This document shows positions 52,258-64,000 of a DNA stretch of 64,000 nt, piece by piece. Source of the stretch: Burkholderiales bacterium (GTDB lineage Bacteria > Pseudomonadota > Gammaproteobacteria > Burkholderiales > Burkholderiaceae_C); contig JAGWTU010000004.1 in the NCBI GenBank assembly GCA_028868825.1, positions 62,001-126,000 on the forward strand. The letters are read 5' to 3'. Position 1 is the first letter of the stretch; each line of letters starts with the position of its first letter. A model generated the notes under the pieces. It searched no databases. It was not told the origin of the DNA and worked only from the letters and a program-made list of their open reading frames with translations. The position numbers and the translations under genes were made by a program.

Positions 52258-53657
52258 CGGCGATGATGATGACGCTGGCCCAGGCGCACGCGCTGCTGCC
52301 CGGCAGCGAACTCGTCGGTGACGGCGCCATCGCGATCGCGCGCGTGCACACCGACACGCGCACGATCGCCGCCGGCGACCTCTTTGTTGCGCTGCGCGGT
52401 GAACGCTTCGACGGGCACGACTTCATCGCTGCCGCCCGCGCCGCCGGCGCCGTCGCCGCGATCGCCGAGCGCGGGCTCGGCGACGCGCTGCCCGGATTGC
52501 GCGTCGCCGACACGCTGGCGGCGCTGCAGCAGCTGGCCGCGGCCTGGCGCGCGCGCCACGCGCTGCCGCTGATCGCCGTCACCGGCAGCAACGGCAAGAC
52601 GACGGTGACGCAGATGATCGCCGCGATCCTGCGCGCCTGGCTCGGCGCCGATGCGCTGGCCACCGCGGGCAATCTCAACAACCACATCGGCGTGCCGCTG
52701 ACGCTGCTGCGGCTGCGCCCGCAGCACCGCGCCGCCGTCGTCGAGCTCGGCATGAACCACGTCGGCGAGATCGCCGAACTCGCGCGCATCGCGGCGCCGA
52801 CGATCGCGCTCGTCAACAACGCCCAGCGCGAACACCAGGAATTCATGGCCGGCGTCGAGGCCGTGGCGCGCGAGAACGGCAGCGTCTACGCCGCGATGGG
52901 CCGCGGCGGCATCGCCGTGATGCCGGCAGGCGACGCCCACATGCCGCTGTGGCGCGAAATGGCCGGCGGGCGCACGATGCGGACCTTCGGCCTGGATGCC
53001 GAAGGCGCCGGACCCGATGCCGTTGCCGACATCAGCGCCGATTTCAGCGCCCACGCCCTCTGGCGCGCCGACGCGTGCATGTGGTCGCTGACGCTGCGCA
53101 CCCCCGCCGGCTGCACGACGACGACGCTGCGCCAGGCGGGTCTGCACAACGTGCGCAACGCCGTCGCCGCCGCCGCCTGCGCGATGGCGGCCGGCGCGCC
53201 GCTGCTGGCCGCGGCGCAGGGCATTGCCGATTTCGCGCCCGTCGCGGGCCGCTCGCAGACGCTGACGCTGAAACTCGGGGGCATCGACGCGACGCTGATC
53301 GACGACAGCTACAACGCCAACCCCGATTCGGTGCTCGCCGCCATCGACGTTCTCGCCGCGCTGCCCGGACCGCGCTGGCTCGTGCTCGGCGACATGGGCG
53401 AGGTCGGCAGCCAGGGGCCGCAATTCCACGCCGAGGTCGGCGCGCGCGCGCGCGCCGCCGGCATCGAGCATTTCTGGTCCGCCGGCGCGCTCAGCGCCCA
53501 TGCCGGCGCCGATCGCCATCACGCCAACGTCGCCGAACTGCTGCAGGCCATGCCGCAGCGCCCGGCGGCGGCGGCCATCCTCGTCAAGGGTTCACGGTTC
53601 ATGAAGATGGAGCAGGTCGTCCGCGCCTTGCAGCAGGAGGCCAGCGGTGCTGATTAG
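52254..53657 (+). CDS. murF: UDP-MurNAc-tripeptide:D-Ala-D-Ala ligase MurF
   Basis: 467 aa. P-loop [55 protein letters not shown], and [16 protein letters not shown]. Adds the terminal D-Ala-D-Ala to UDP-MurNAc-tripeptide in the cytoplasm. ATG 52254 overlaps the murE stop. Its 3' end overlaps mraY by 11 bp. Confidence 0.96.
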   Translation: MTAMMMTLAQAHALLPGSELVGDGAIAIARVHTDTRTIAAGDLFVALRGERFDGHDFIAAARAAGAVAAIAERGLGDALPGLRVADTLAALQQLAAAWRARHALPLIAVTGSNGKTTVTQMIAAILRAWLGADALATAGNLNNHIGVPLTLLRLRPQHRAAVVELGMNHVGEIAELARIAAPTIALVNNAQREHQEFMAGVEAVARENGSVYAAMGRGGIAVMPAGDAHMPLWREMAGGRTMRTFGLDAEGAGPDAVADISADFSAHALWRADACMWSLTLRTPAGCTTTTLRQAGLHNVRNAVAAAACAMAAGAPLLAAAQGIADFAPVAGRSQTLTLKLGGIDATLIDDSYNANPDSVLAAIDVLAALPGPRWLVLGDMGEVGSQGPQFHAEVGARARAAGIEHFWSAGALSAHAGADRHHANVAELLQAMPQRPAAAAILVKGSRFMKMEQVVRALQQEASGAD

Positions 53658-54828
53658 CCTGTCGCAATGGCTGCTGCAATGGTCGCCCGAGAACCTCGGC
53701 TTCCTGCGCGTGTTCCAGTACCTGACGTTCCGCGCCGTGATGGCGGCGATGACCTCGCTGCTCATCGGCCTGGCCTTCGGCCCCTGGGTCATCCGCCGCC
53801 TCACCGAGCTGAAGATCGGCCAGCCGATCCGCAGCTACGGCATGGCCACGCACCACACGAAGCGCGGCACGCCCACGATGGGCGGCGTGCTCGTGCTGAT
53901 CGGCATCGCGGTGTCGACGCTGCTGTGGTTCGACTGGACGAACCGCTTCGTCTGGGTCGTGATGCTGGTGACCTTCGGCTTCGGCACGATCGGCTGGATC
54001 GACGACTGGCGCAAGGTCGTCAACAAGGACCCCGAGGGCATGCGCAGCCGCGAGAAGTTCTTCTGGCAGAGCCTGATCGGCATCATCGCGGCGATCTACC
54101 TCGCGTTCAGCGTCTCCGAGACGAGCAACCTGCGCGTGCTCGAACTCTTCCTGCGCTGGGTCGGCAGCGGCTTCTCGAACGCGCTGCCGCCGCGCGCCGA
54201 CCTGATGGTGCCGTTCTTCAAGACCATCAGCTACCCGCTGGGCGTCTTCGGCTTCATCATCCTGACCTGGTTCGTCATCGTCGGCGCGAGCAACGCCGTC
54301 AATTTCACCGACGGCCTCGACGGCCTGGCGATCATGCCGGTCGTGATGGTCGGCTCGTCGCTGGGCATCTTCGCCTACATCACCGGCAATGCGGTGTTCT
54401 CGCGCTACCTGCTGTTCCCGCACATTCCGGGCGCCGGCGAGCTGCTCGTGTTCTGCTCGGCGATGGGCGGCGCGGGACTGGCCTTCCTCTGGTTCAACGC
54501 CAATCCGGCGCAGGTCTTCATGGGCGACGTCGGCGCGCTGTCGCTCGGCGGCGCGCTCGGCACGATCGCCGTGATCACGCGCCAGGAGATCGTGCTCGGC
54601 ATCATGGGCGGCGTCTTCGTCGCCGAGGCGCTGTCGGTGATGCTGCAGGTGAGCTGGTTCAAGTACACGAAGAAGCGCTACGGCGAAGGCCGGCGCATCT
54701 TCCTGATGGCGCCGCTGCACCATCATTTCGAGAAGAAGGGCTGGGCCGAGACCCAGGTCGTCGTCCGCTTCTGGATCATCACGATGCTGCTGTGCCTGAT
54801 CGGCCTGGCGAGCCTGAAGCTGCGCTGA
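53647..54828 (+). CDS. mraY: Phospho-N-acetylmuramoyl-pentapeptide transferase MraY
   Basis: 393 aa, ten predicted helices. Transfers phospho-MurNAc-pentapeptide to undecaprenyl phosphate, making lipid I. Signatures: [13 protein letters not shown], the catalytic acidic pair in [19 protein letters not shown], and [14 protein letters not shown] start overlaps the end of murF. A periplasmic loop of about 25 residues near 170-190 is typical of proteobacterial MraY. Confidence 0.96.
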   Translation: MLISLSQWLLQWSPENLGFLRVFQYLTFRAVMAAMTSLLIGLAFGPWVIRRLTELKIGQPIRSYGMATHHTKRGTPTMGGVLVLIGIAVSTLLWFDWTNRFVWVVMLVTFGFGTIGWIDDWRKVVNKDPEGMRSREKFFWQSLIGIIAAIYLAFSVSETSNLRVLELFLRWVGSGFSNALPPRADLMVPFFKTISYPLGVFGFIILTWFVIVGASNAVNFTDGLDGLAIMPVVMVGSSLGIFAYITGNAVFSRYLLFPHIPGAGELLVFCSAMGGAGLAFLWFNANPAQVFMGDVGALSLGGALGTIAVITRQEIVLGIMGGVFVAEALSVMLQVSWFKYTKKRYGEGRRIFLMAPLHHHFEKKGWAETQVVVRFWIITMLLCLIGLASLKLR

Positions 54829-54835
54829 GGACGAC

Positions 54836-56359
54836 GTGAGCCATTTCGTCGACCTCCCCGTCCTCGTCCTCGGCCTCGGCGACAGCGGCCTGGCGATGGC
54901 GCGCTGGTGCGCGGCGCGCGGCGCGCGCATCGCGTGGTGGGACAGCCGCGAAGCGCCGCCGCAGGAGTCGACGCTGGTGCGCGAGCTGCCGCAGGCGCAG
55001 CGCGTCGGCGAACTGCCGGCGCGTCTGGGGCCCGATGGCGCCGAGTACAGGCTCGTGCTGAAAAGCCCGGGGCTCTCGCCGACCGACGCGCGCATCGCGC
55101 CGCTGCTCGAGGAAGCAGCGGCCGCTGGCATTCCGGTGCTCGGCGAACTCGACCTCTTCGTCAAGGCGCTCGAGCACCTGCGCGAGACGCAGCAATACGC
55201 GCCGCAGATCCTCGCCATCACCGGCACCAACGGCAAGACGACCACGACGGCGATGACGGCGCTGCTCGTCGAGCGCGCCGGGCGCAGCGTCGCCGCCGCC
55301 GGCAATATCGGCCCGACCCTGCTCGACACGCTGAACGCGCGCATCGACGATCTGCCCCAGGTCTGGGTGCTCGAACTCTCGAGCTTCCAGCTCGACACCG
55401 TGCGCGGTTTCGAGCCCGCCGCGGCGACCGTCCTCAATGTCACCCAGGACCATCTCGACTGGCACGGCCACATGACCGCCTATGCGGCGGCGAAGGCGCG
55501 CGTGTTCGGCAGCCGCGGCGTGATGGTGATCAATCGCGACGACCCCAAGGTCGAGGCGATGGTGCCGCAGCCCCTCGTCGTCAAGGGCAAGGCCAGGCCC
55601 ATCGACCGCAGCATCCTGCGCTTCGGCCTCGACGCGCCGCGCCATCCCGGCGATTTCGGCCTCGTCGTCGAGAACGGCATGGCCTGGCTCGTGCGCGCGT
55701 TGCCGGCCGACGAGACGATCAAGCGCCGCAAGGGCGACGAGGAAGAAGAGATCCACCTCCAGCGCCTGATGCCGGCCGACGCGCTGCGCGTGCGCGGCCG
55801 CCACAATGCGGCGAATGCGCTGGCCGCGCTGGCGCTGGCCACCGCCATCGGCTGCCCGCTCGCGCCGATGCTGCACGGCCTGCGCGAATACGAGGGCGAG
55901 GCGCATCGCGTGCAGCCGGTGGGTCGCGTCGGCGAGGTCGAGGCCTACGACGACAGCAAGGGCACGAATGTCGGCGCCACCGTCGCCGCGCTCGAAGGAC
56001 TCGGCGCCGACAAGGCACCGGCCAAGCTCGTCGTCATCCTCGGCGGCGACGGCAAGGGCCAGGACTTCGCGCCGCTGGCCGTGCCGCTGGCACGCCACGC
56101 GCGCGCCATCGCCACGCTGGGCCGCGATGCCGCGGTGATCGAGGCCGCCATCGCCGCGGCCATCGAAGGCCTGCCGCTGCAGCGCCACGAAACGCTCGAG
56201 GCCGCCGTCGCCTGGTGCTTCGAGCAGGCGCGTCCCGGCGACGCGGTGCTGCTGAGCCCGGCCTGCGCCAGCCTCGACATGTTCCGCAACTACGCGCATC
56301 GCGCCGAGGTCTTCGTCGCCGCGGTGCAGGCGCTGGCGCATGACGGAGGGGCGGTCTGA
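54836..56359 (+). CDS. murD: UDP-MurNAc-L-alanine:D-glutamate ligase MurD
   Basis: 507 aa; longer than E. coli MurD (438). [12 protein letters not shown] at the nucleotide-binding start, P-loop [44 protein letters not shown] in part, [13 protein letters not shown], and [11 protein letters not shown]. The extra length includes a charged insert at about 285-315 ([13 protein letters not shown]). GTG start 7 bp after mraY. Confidence 0.95.
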   Translation: MSHFVDLPVLVLGLGDSGLAMARWCAARGARIAWWDSREAPPQESTLVRELPQAQRVGELPARLGPDGAEYRLVLKSPGLSPTDARIAPLLEEAAAAGIPVLGELDLFVKALEHLRETQQYAPQILAITGTNGKTTTTAMTALLVERAGRSVAAAGNIGPTLLDTLNARIDDLPQVWVLELSSFQLDTVRGFEPAAATVLNVTQDHLDWHGHMTAYAAAKARVFGSRGVMVINRDDPKVEAMVPQPLVVKGKARPIDRSILRFGLDAPRHPGDFGLVVENGMAWLVRALPADETIKRRKGDEEEEIHLQRLMPADALRVRGRHNAANALAALALATAIGCPLAPMLHGLREYEGEAHRVQPVGRVGEVEAYDDSKGTNVGATVAALEGLGADKAPAKLVVILGGDGKGQDFAPLAVPLARHARAIATLGRDAAVIEAAIAAAIEGLPLQRHETLEAAVAWCFEQARPGDAVLLSPACASLDMFRNYAHRAEVFVAAVQALAHDGGAV

Positions 56360-57636
56360 TGGCTGCGACCTCTGCGACCTCTGCGACCTCGGCGCCGTCG
56401 GTGCTCGCAACGATCCGCGCATGGTTCGCGCCGCGCGGCGACGCCGCCGGCACGCTGCCGGTGCGCGACGGCAGCGAGATCAGCGGCGCGCGCGCCGTGC
56501 GGCTGACGGCCTTCGACCAGTCGCTCGTCGCCGTCGTCGTCGTCCTCGTCGCCCTGGGCATCGTGATGGTCTATTCGGCCTCGGTCGCGATGCCCGACAG
56601 CCCCAAGTTCGCCGGCCATTCGCAGTACTACTTCCTGCAGCGCCACCTGCTCGCGCTCGTCGTCGCCTTCGTCGCCGCGCTCGCCGTCGTCCAGGTGCCG
56701 ATCGCTTTCTGGGAGAAGCAGGCGCCGACGATCTTCGTCGTCTCGCTGATGCTGCTCGTCATCGTCCTCGTGCCCTTCATCGGCAAGGTCGTCAATTACT
56801 CGCGGCGCTGGATTCCGCTCGGGATCATGAATTTCCAGCCCAGTGAATTGACGAAACTCGCGATCGCGCTGTATGCGGCGAATTACATGATGCGGCGCAT
56901 GGACGCGCGCGAGCGCTTCTTCCGCGCCGTCACGCCGATGGCCGTGGCGGTGGCCTTCGCCGGCGTGCTGCTGCTGCGCGAGCCCGACATGGGCGCCTTC
57001 ATCGTCATCGCGACGATCGCCATGGGCGTGCTCTTCCTCGGCGGCGTCAACGCGCGCATGTTCTTCCTCATCGCCGCCGTCATCGTCTGCACCTTCGCCG
57101 TCATCATCGCCTTCGACGACCTGCGGCGCGAACGCATCCTCGCGTACCTCGACCCCTGGAATCCGAAATACGCCCAGGGCAAGGGCTACCAGCTGACGCA
57201 TTCGCTGATCGCGATCGGGCGCGGGCAGATCTTCGGCCAGGGCCTGGGCAGCAGCGTCGAGAAACTCAATTACCTGCCCGAGGCGCATACCGATTTCCTG
57301 CTCGCGGTGATCGGCGAGGAACTCGGGTTCGTCGGCGTCGCGGCGGTGATCGCGCTGTTCTTCTGGCTGACGCGGCGCGTCTTCCACATCGGCCGCCAGG
57401 CGATCGCGCTCGACCGCATCTTCGCCGGGCTGCTGTGCCAGGGCATCGGCATCTGGATCGGATTCCAGACCTTCATCAACATGGGCGTCAACCTCGGCCT
57501 GCTGCCGACCAAGGGGCTGACGCTGCCGCTGATGAGCTACGGCGGGTCGGCGGTGCTGATGAACCTGATCTCGCTGGCGATGGTGCTGCGGGTGGATATC
57601 GAGAACAGGGCACTCATGCGCGGAGGACGCGCGTGA
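56359..57636 (+). CDS. ftsW: Septal peptidoglycan glycosyltransferase FtsW
   Basis: 425 aa SEDS polymerase, about ten helices. Key spots: [28 protein letters not shown] in part, [29 protein letters not shown] in part, and [12 protein letters not shown]. Polymerises lipid II with FtsI. The N-terminal 55 residues are cytoplasmic and start with a repeated A-T-S unit coded by a 9-bp tandem repeat. ATG overlaps the murD TGA by one base. Confidence 0.95.
   Translation: MAATSATSATSAPSVLATIRAWFAPRGDAAGTLPVRDGSEISGARAVRLTAFDQSLVAVVVVLVALGIVMVYSASVAMPDSPKFAGHSQYYFLQRHLLALVVAFVAALAVVQVPIAFWEKQAPTIFVVSLMLLVIVLVPFIGKVVNYSRRWIPLGIMNFQPSELTKLAIALYAANYMMRRMDARERFFRAVTPMAVAVAFAGVLLLREPDMGAFIVIATIAMGVLFLGGVNARMFFLIAAVIVCTFAVIIAFDDLRRERILAYLDPWNPKYAQGKGYQLTHSLIAIGRGQIFGQGLGSSVEKLNYLPEAHTDFLLAVIGEELGFVGVAAVIALFFWLTRRVFHIGRQAIALDRIFAGLLCQGIGIWIGFQTFINMGVNLGLLPTKGLTLPLMSYGGSAVLMNLISLAMVLRVDIENRALMRGGRA
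56364..56390 (+). repeat. 9-bp tandem repeat at the 5' end of ftsW
   Basis: Three perfect copies of TGCGACCTC right after the start codon, coding ATSATSATS. Being a multiple of three, copy-number changes keep the frame and would only alter the length of the cytoplasmic N-terminus. Confidence 0.8.
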
Positions 57637-58708
57637 TGCCCCATCTGGTTGTCATGGCGGCCGGCACCGGCGGCCACATCATCCCGGGGATCGCGGTCGC
57701 ACGCGAGATGCAGGGCCGCGGCTGGACCGTGAGCTGGCTCGGCACCAGCCATGGCATGGAGAACCGCCTCGTGCCGCCGACGGGGATCGCGCTCGACACG
57801 ATCACCTTCTCCGGCCTGCGCGGCAAGGGCGCGCTGCATGCGGTCACCGGCGGCCTGCGGCTGCTGAAGGCGTTCTGGGATTGCCTGGGCATCCTGCGCC
57901 GGCGCGGCGCCGACGCCGTGCTCGGCATGGGCGGTTATGTCTGCTTTCCCGGCGGGCTGATGGCCTCGCTGCTGAACAAGCCGCTCGTGCTCGTCAACGC
58001 CGACGCGGCGCTGCTGCTGAGCAACCGCTCGCTGCTGCCGCTGGCCGACCGCGTCGCCTTCGGCTTCGGCGGCGGCGCGGCGGCGAAGACGAAGAACGCG
58101 ATCATCACCGGCAACCCGGTGCGCGCCGAGATCGAGGCGCTGCCCGAGCCCGCGGTGCGCTGGGCCGGGCGCAGCGGGCCGCTGCGGCTGCTCGTCGTCG
58201 GCGGCAGCCTCGGCGCGCAGGTGCTCAACCGCACGCTGCCGGCGGCGCTGCAGCGGCTGCCCGCCGAGTCGCGGCCGCAGGTCACGCACCAGACCGGCAG
58301 CGCCGAAGTCGACGCCGTACGCGCGGCCTACGCCGCCGCCGGCATCGAAGCCGAGGTGCTGCCCTTCATCGAGGACATGCCGCGCCGGCTCGCCGACTGC
58401 GACCTGATGATCTGCCGCGCCGGCGCGATCACGGTGAGCGAGCTCTGCGCCGCCGGCGTGCCGGCGATCCTCGTGCCGCTGATCGTCAGCACGACGGCGC
58501 ACCAGCGCGACAACGCCGAACTGATGGCCGGGCAGGGCGCTGCGCTGCACCTGCCGCAGGCCGAACTGACGCCGCAGTCGCTGGCCGCCGCCGTCGCCGC
58601 GCAGACGCGGGCCGGGCTGCTGGCGGTGGCGCAGAAGGCGCGTTCGCTCGCGCGGCCGCAGGCCGCGGCGCGCGTCGCCGACGCGATCGTCGAACTGGCG
58701 GGGCGCGC

Positions 58709-58712
<4 letters not shown>
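57636..58712 (+). CDS. murG: UDP-GlcNAc:lipid I N-acetylglucosamine transferase MurG
   Basis: 358 aa GT-B glycosyltransferase making lipid II at the inner membrane. Glycine-rich loops [15 protein letters not shown] and [22 protein letters not shown], and the donor-site region [23 protein letters not shown] in part. ATG 57636 overlaps the ftsW stop (TGATG); the adjoining GTG 57633 is also in frame. Confidence 0.96.
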
Positions 58713-60093
<1,381 letters not shown>

Positions 60094-60097
<4 letters not shown>

Positions 60098-61059
60098 CGA
60101 TCGATGTGGGAGCCCTCGGCAAGGTCGCGGTGCTGATGGGCGGCAGCAGCGCCGAGCGCGTCGTCTCGCTGACGATGTCGGGTCCTGGCGTGCTCGCCGC
60201 GCTGCGCTCCCAGGGCGTCGACGCGCATGCCTTCGACCCGGCCGAGCGCGATCTCTCCGAACTGAAGCGCGACGGTTTCGCCCGCGCCTTCATCGCGCTG
60301 CACGGCCGTCATGGCGAGGACGGCACGGTGCAGGGCGCGCTCGAACTGCTCGGCATCCCGTACACCGGCTCGGGCGTGATGGCCAGCGCGATCGCGATGG
60401 ACAAGGTCATGACGAAGAAGGTCTGGCTCGCCGAGGGCCTGCCGACGCCGCGCTGGCAATGGCTGGCGCCCGACCGCCAGTCGCGCGCCGATGTCGTCGC
60501 TGTGCCCGACGCGCTCGGCCTGCCGCTCATCATCAAGCCGCCGCGCGAGGGTTCGTCGATCGGCATCACCAAGGTCAGCGGCTATTCGCAGATGCAGGAC
60601 GCGGTGAAATTGGCCGCACAATACGATCCCGATGTACTGTGCGAAGAGTTCATCGAAGGCATCGAGCTCACCTGTCCGGTGCTCGGTCGCGGCATGACGG
60701 CAAGAGCCCTGCCGATCGTGCGCATCGACGCCCCCGACGGCAATTACGATTTCCAGCACAAGTACTACTCCGAGGATACCGGCTACCGTTGCCCCTCGGG
60801 ACTCGATGCGGCCGAGGAGGCCGAGGTGCAGCGGCTGACGCTGGCCGCCTACCGCGCGCTCGACTGCCGCGGTTGGGGCCGCGCCGATCTGATGCTGCGC
60901 GCCTCCGACCGCCGCATCTTCCTGCTCGAGATGAACACCAGCCCCGGCATGACGGGGCATTCGCTGGTGCCGATCTCGGCCAAGGCGGCCGGCATCAGTT
61001 ACGAGCAGCTGTGCCTCGGCCTGCTCGCCGACGCACGGCTCGACAACCAGCGCGATTGA
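60094..61059 (+). CDS. ddlB: D-alanine:D-alanine ligase
   Basis: 321 aa ATP-grasp ligase making D-Ala-D-Ala for Mur[56 protein letters not shown], and the metal-binding end [17 protein letters not shown]. Position between murC and ftsQ is the usual place for DdlB. Confidence 0.96.
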
Positions 61060-61067
61060 GATCGACG

Positions 61068-61895
61068 ATGCCGCGGCAGACCATCCCCCGTTACGCCGCC
61101 CGGGCGCCGCTGCCGGTGCCGGCCGACGTGCGGCTGATGAACGCGGTGGCGAGCACGGTCTATCTCGTCGCCGGCGTCGGCGCCGTGGTCGCCGGCGTGC
61201 TGTGGCTGATGCGCTCGCCGCTGTTCCCGATCCGCGCCATCGTGCTCGACGGCGAGATGCAGCGCAACAGCGTGCCGACGATACGCGCCAACGCGGCGCC
61301 GCTGCTGGCCGGCAATTTCTTCAGCGTCGACCTCGGCAAGAGCCGCCACGCCTTCGAGACCGTGCCCTGGGTGCGGCGCGCCGTCGTGCGGCGCGTCTGG
61401 CCCGACCGCTTGCGCGTCAACCTCGAGGAGCAGCACCCGGCCGCGCTGTGGGAGGGCGCGGCCGACGCCGACGACGGCGACAAGCTCGTCAACGAGCAGG
61501 GCGAGGTGTTCGAGGCCAATCTCGGCGAGGTCGAGGGCGACGGCCTGCCGACGCTCACCGGCCCCGAGGGCAGCGCCGCGCGCATGCTGGCGCTGTACCG
61601 CCGCCTGCAGCCGGTGCTGGCGCGTGCCGAGATGACGATCGCCCGCCTGACGCTCAGCGGCCGCGGATCGTGGCTGGCCGAGCTCGACAGCGGCGCCGAG
61701 GTCGAGATCGGCCGCGGCAGCGACGACGAACTGATCGAGCGCAGCGCGCGCTTCGTGCGCACGCTGACCCAGGTCACCGAGCGCTACCACGCGCCGCTGG
61801 AATACGCCGACCTGCGCCACCCGGGCGGCTATGCCGTGCGGCTGCGCGGCGTCGCCACCACACCCGCGGTCCCGGCCGCGGCCAGGATGCATTAG
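61068..61895 (+). CDS. ftsQ: Cell division protein FtsQ
   Basis: 275 aa bitopic protein: a short basic cytoplasmic start, a transmembrane helix (about residues 27-50), a POTRA domain (about 52-125: FPIRAIVLDGEMQRNSV... , VPWVRRAVVRRVWPDRLRVN) and a beta domain. Links FtsB/FtsL to the rest of the divisome in the periplasm. ATG 61068 lies 8 bp after ddlB. Confidence 0.94.
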   Translation: MPRQTIPRYAARAPLPVPADVRLMNAVASTVYLVAGVGAVVAGVLWLMRSPLFPIRAIVLDGEMQRNSVPTIRANAAPLLAGNFFSVDLGKSRHAFETVPWVRRAVVRRVWPDRLRVNLEEQHPAALWEGAADADDGDKLVNEQGEVFEANLGEVEGDGLPTLTGPEGSAARMLALYRRLQPVLARAEMTIARLTLSGRGSWLAELDSGAEVEIGRGSDDELIERSARFVRTLTQVTERYHAPLEYADLRHPGGYAVRLRGVATTPAVPAAARMH

Positions 61896-61904
61896 GAGAG
61901 CCGG

Positions 61905-63137
61905 ATGGCCAAGGAATTCAAGGACATGGTCTTCGCGCTGGACATCGGCACCGCCAAGGTGATGGTGGTCGCGGCCGAAGTCCTGCCCGACGGCACGTTG
62001 CGCGTGGCCGGGCTCGGCGTCGCGCCGACGCATGGCCTCAAGCGCGGCGTCGTCGTCAACATCGACGCCACCGTGCAGAGCATCCAGCAGGCGCTCAAGG
62101 AGGCCGAGATGATGGCCGCCTGCAAGATCGACCGCGTCTACACCGGCATCACCGGCAGCCATATCCGCGGCCAGAACAGCACCGGCATGGTCATCGTGCG
62201 CGACAACCGCGAGGTCACGCCGGTCGATGTCGCGCGCGTCGTCGAGACCGCCAAGGCGATCAACATCCCGAACGACCAGCGGCTGCTGCTCGTCGAGCCG
62301 CAGGAGTTCGTCATCGACGGCCACGAGGTCAAGGAGCCGATCGGCATGAGCGGCAGCCGGCTCGAGGTCAAGGTGCACATCGTCACCGGCGCGCAGAGCG
62401 CGGCCGAGAACATCCTCAAATGCGTGCGCCGCTGCGGCCTCGAGGTCGAGCGTCTCGTGCTCAACCCCAGCGCCAGCGCCGCGGCCGTGCTCACGCCCGA
62501 CGAGAAGAGCCTGGGCGTGGCCGTCGTCGACATCGGCGCCGGCACGACCGACGTGCAGATCTACACCGACGGCAGCGTGCGCCACACGGCCGTGATCCCG
62601 ATCGCCGGCGACCTCATCACGAGCGACATCGCGATGGCGCTGCGCACGCCGACGAAGGACGCCGAGGAGATCAAGGTCGAATACGGCGTCGCCAAGCAGC
62701 TGCTCGCCGACCCGTCCGACCAGGTCGAGGTGCCGGGCCTCGGCGACCGCGCGCCGCGCATGCTCAGCCGCCAGGCGCTGGCCGGCGTGATCGAGCCGCG
62801 CGTCGAGGAGATCTTCTCGCTCGTCCAGCAGGTCATCCGCGAGAGCGGCTACGAGGAACTGCTGTCCAGCGGCATGGTGATCACCGGCGGCAGCTCGGTG
62901 ATGCCGGGCATGGTCGAGCTCGGCGAGGACATCTTCCTCAAGCCGGTGCGCAAGGGCCTGCCGCTGTATGGCGCGGCGCTCTCGGACATGGTCGCGAATC
63001 CGCGCTCGGCGACGGTGATGGGGCTGCTCGAGGAGGCGCGGATGGCGCGCTCGCGCGGCTACAAGGCGGCGGCACAGGCCGGCTCGGTGAAGAACCTGGT
63101 CGGCCGCGCCAAGGACTGGTTTCTCGGGAATTTCTAG
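61905..63137 (+). CDS. ftsA: Cell division protein FtsA
   Basis: 410 aa actin-like ATPase that tethers FtsZ to the membrane. Phosphate 1 motif ALDIGTAKVMVVAAE, the 1C domain, VVDIGAGTTDVQIY (phosphate 2), ITGGSSVMPGM (adenosine site), and a C-terminal amphipathic membrane-targeting helix (RAKDWFLGNF). A GGAGAG site precedes ATG 61905. Confidence 0.96.
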   Translation: MAKEFKDMVFALDIGTAKVMVVAAEVLPDGTLRVAGLGVAPTHGLKRGVVVNIDATVQSIQQALKEAEMMAACKIDRVYTGITGSHIRGQNSTGMVIVRDNREVTPVDVARVVETAKAINIPNDQRLLLVEPQEFVIDGHEVKEPIGMSGSRLEVKVHIVTGAQSAAENILKCVRRCGLEVERLVLNPSASAAAVLTPDEKSLGVAVVDIGAGTTDVQIYTDGSVRHTAVIPIAGDLITSDIAMALRTPTKDAEEIKVEYGVAKQLLADPSDQVEVPGLGDRAPRMLSRQALAGVIEPRVEEIFSLVQQVIRESGYEELLSSGMVITGGSSVMPGMVELGEDIFLKPVRKGLPLYGAALSDMVANPRSATVMGLLEEARMARSRGYKAAAQAGSVKNLVGRAKDWFLGNF

Positions 63138-63146
63138 GAGGGGCTC

Positions 63147-63218
63147 ATGACGATAGAAGCCCCGCATTTCTCAACCACGGCAACTGCAACTTTCATCAGG
63201 AGGCTCACATGCCCATAG
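63147..63218 (+). CDS. Possible 23-codon leader ORF between ftsA and ftsZ
   Basis: ATG 63147 has a near-ideal ribosome site (TAGGAGGGG, about 3-12 bp upstream), and the frame ends at TAG 63216-63218, overlapping the ftsZ start by 10 bp. The peptide starts MTIEAPHF, is Thr-rich in the middle and ends RRLTCP; no homology recognised. The overlap would let its translation couple to, or compete with, ftsZ initiation. It may simply be a chance frame. Confidence 0.4.
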   Translation: MTIEAPHFSTTATATFIRRLTCP

Positions 63219-64000
63219 AAATCATCGACGAATTCGACGAAGGCACCCAGATCAAGGTGATCGGCGTCGGCGGCGGCGGCGGCAACGCGGTCGAGCACAT
63301 GATCGGCCAGGGTGTCCAGGGCGTCGAGTTCATCTGCGCCAACACCGATGCGCAGGCCCTGCACCGCAGCAGCGCGGGCATGCTGGTCCAGCTCGGCAAG
63401 ACCGGGCTGGGCGCCGGCAGCAAGCCCGAGATGGGTCGCATGGCGGCCGAGGACGCGGTCGAGAACATCAAGCAGGCCATCGCCGGCGCGCACATGCTGT
63501 TCATCACCGCCGGCATGGGCGGCGGCACCGGCACCGGCGCGGCGCCGGTGATCGCGCGCGTGGCCAAGGAGATGGGCATCCTGACCGTCGGCGTCGTCAC
63601 GAAGCCGTTCGAATTCGAGGGGCGCAAGCGCGGCCGCCAGGCCGAGGACGGCGTCTCCGAACTCGAGGCGAACGTCGACAGCCTGATCGTCGTGCTCAAC
63701 GAGAAGCTGCTCGAGGTGATGGGCGACGACGTGACGCAGGAGCAGGCCTTCGCGCATGCGAACGACGTGCTCAAGAACGCCGTCGGCGGCATCAGCGACA
63801 TCATCCACATCCCCGGCCTCGTCAACGTCGACTTCGAGGACGTGAAGACGGTGATGAGCGAGCCCGGCAAGGCGATGATGGGCACGGCGGTGGCCGGCGG
63901 CCCGGACCGCGCGACCAAGGCCGCCGACATGGCGGTGGCCTGCCCGCTGCTCGAGGGCATCGACCTGTCGGGCGCGCGCGGCGTGCTGGTGCTGATCGCG
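63209..64000 (+). CDS. ftsZ: Cell division protein FtsZ, 3' end cut by the window
   Basis: First 264 codons of the tubulin-like GTPase forming the Z ring. GTP-binding glycine motif VGGGGGNAVEHM, the tubulin signature GGGTGTGAAPV at about residues 105-115, T4-T7 loops including VVTKPFEFEG, and NVDFEDVKTVM. A CAGGAGG ribosome site lies about 5 bp before ATG 63209. The remaining GTPase end and C-terminal tail lie beyond the window. Confidence 0.97.
   Translation, partial: MPIEIIDEFDEGTQIKVIGVGGGGGNAVEHMIGQGVQGVEFICANTDAQALHRSSAGMLVQLGKTGLGAGSKPEMGRMAAEDAVENIKQAIAGAHMLFITAGMGGGTGTGAAPVIARVAKEMGILTVGVVTKPFEFEGRKRGRQAEDGVSELEANVDSLIVVLNEKLLEVMGDDVTQEQAFAHANDVLKNAVGGISDIIHIPGLVNVDFEDVKTVMSEPGKAMMGTAVAGGPDRATKAADMAVACPLLEGIDLSGARGVLVLIA

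Overview
The window is a GC-rich (roughly 70%), densely packed bacterial chromosome segment. Gene order and protein character point to Burkholderiales (Betaproteobacteria), probably near the Rubrivivax/Leptothrix/Roseateles group; the genus is an inference. Supporting signs are the rne-rluC-HAD-Rieske-sppA order, a full mraZ-to-ftsZ division/cell-wall cluster, a urtABCDE urea transporter beside urease genes, and many start/stop overlaps of the ATGA, GTGA or TTGA type. No tRNA, rRNA, CRISPR array or insertion sequence was seen.

Layout. 1-2314 (minus) is the front of rne, cut by the window edge; a 607-bp leader/promoter region separates it from the plus-strand string rluC, HAD phosphatase, Rieske protein, sppA, psd, and a two-gene ABC transporter (duplicated permease plus ATPase with an extra C-terminal domain) without a binding protein. 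10055-19238 is a potassium block: a 33-residue membrane ORF, kdpF, kdpA, kdpB, kdpC, a CorA-type channel gene, then kdpD and kdpE.

19249-27864 is a broken-up urease locus on the minus strand (ureABC, ureE, ureF, ureG, with tdk coupled to ureG). It is interrupted by two insertions: a BPSL0067/STY0301 pair (possible amidase effector and immunity protein), and a block holding a CDP-alcohol phosphatidyltransferase, a thioredoxin-like protein, a ferritin-like TAT protein and an ECF sigma factor. No ureD is present. Divergent from ureA is a large hybrid sensor in which an NCS1-type permease is fused through a cysteine-rich module to a histidine kinase and receiver, followed by a LuxR-type response regulator. 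Then come a hemerythrin gene with a perfect FNR box, a lytic transglycosylase, urtABCDE, a cysteine-free Crp/Fnr regulator and the RNase P RNA gene. Together these suggest a urea uptake, sensing and hydrolysis region with redox or nitrosative control nearby.

40847-46902 is miscellaneous: a Bcr/CflA exporter, a periplasmic alpha-carbonic anhydrase, a ThDP enzyme coupled to a GNAT acetyltransferase, a MscS channel and a UspA protein. 47275-64000 is the dcw cluster: mraZ, rsmH, ftsL, ftsI, murE, murF, mraY, murD, ftsW, murG, murC, ddlB, ftsQ, ftsA and the first 264 codons of ftsZ. It makes lipid II and the early divisome, and is preceded by a recognisable sigma-70 promoter overlapped by MraZ-type repeats. 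A 16-bp element is shared by the mraZ and rne upstream regions.
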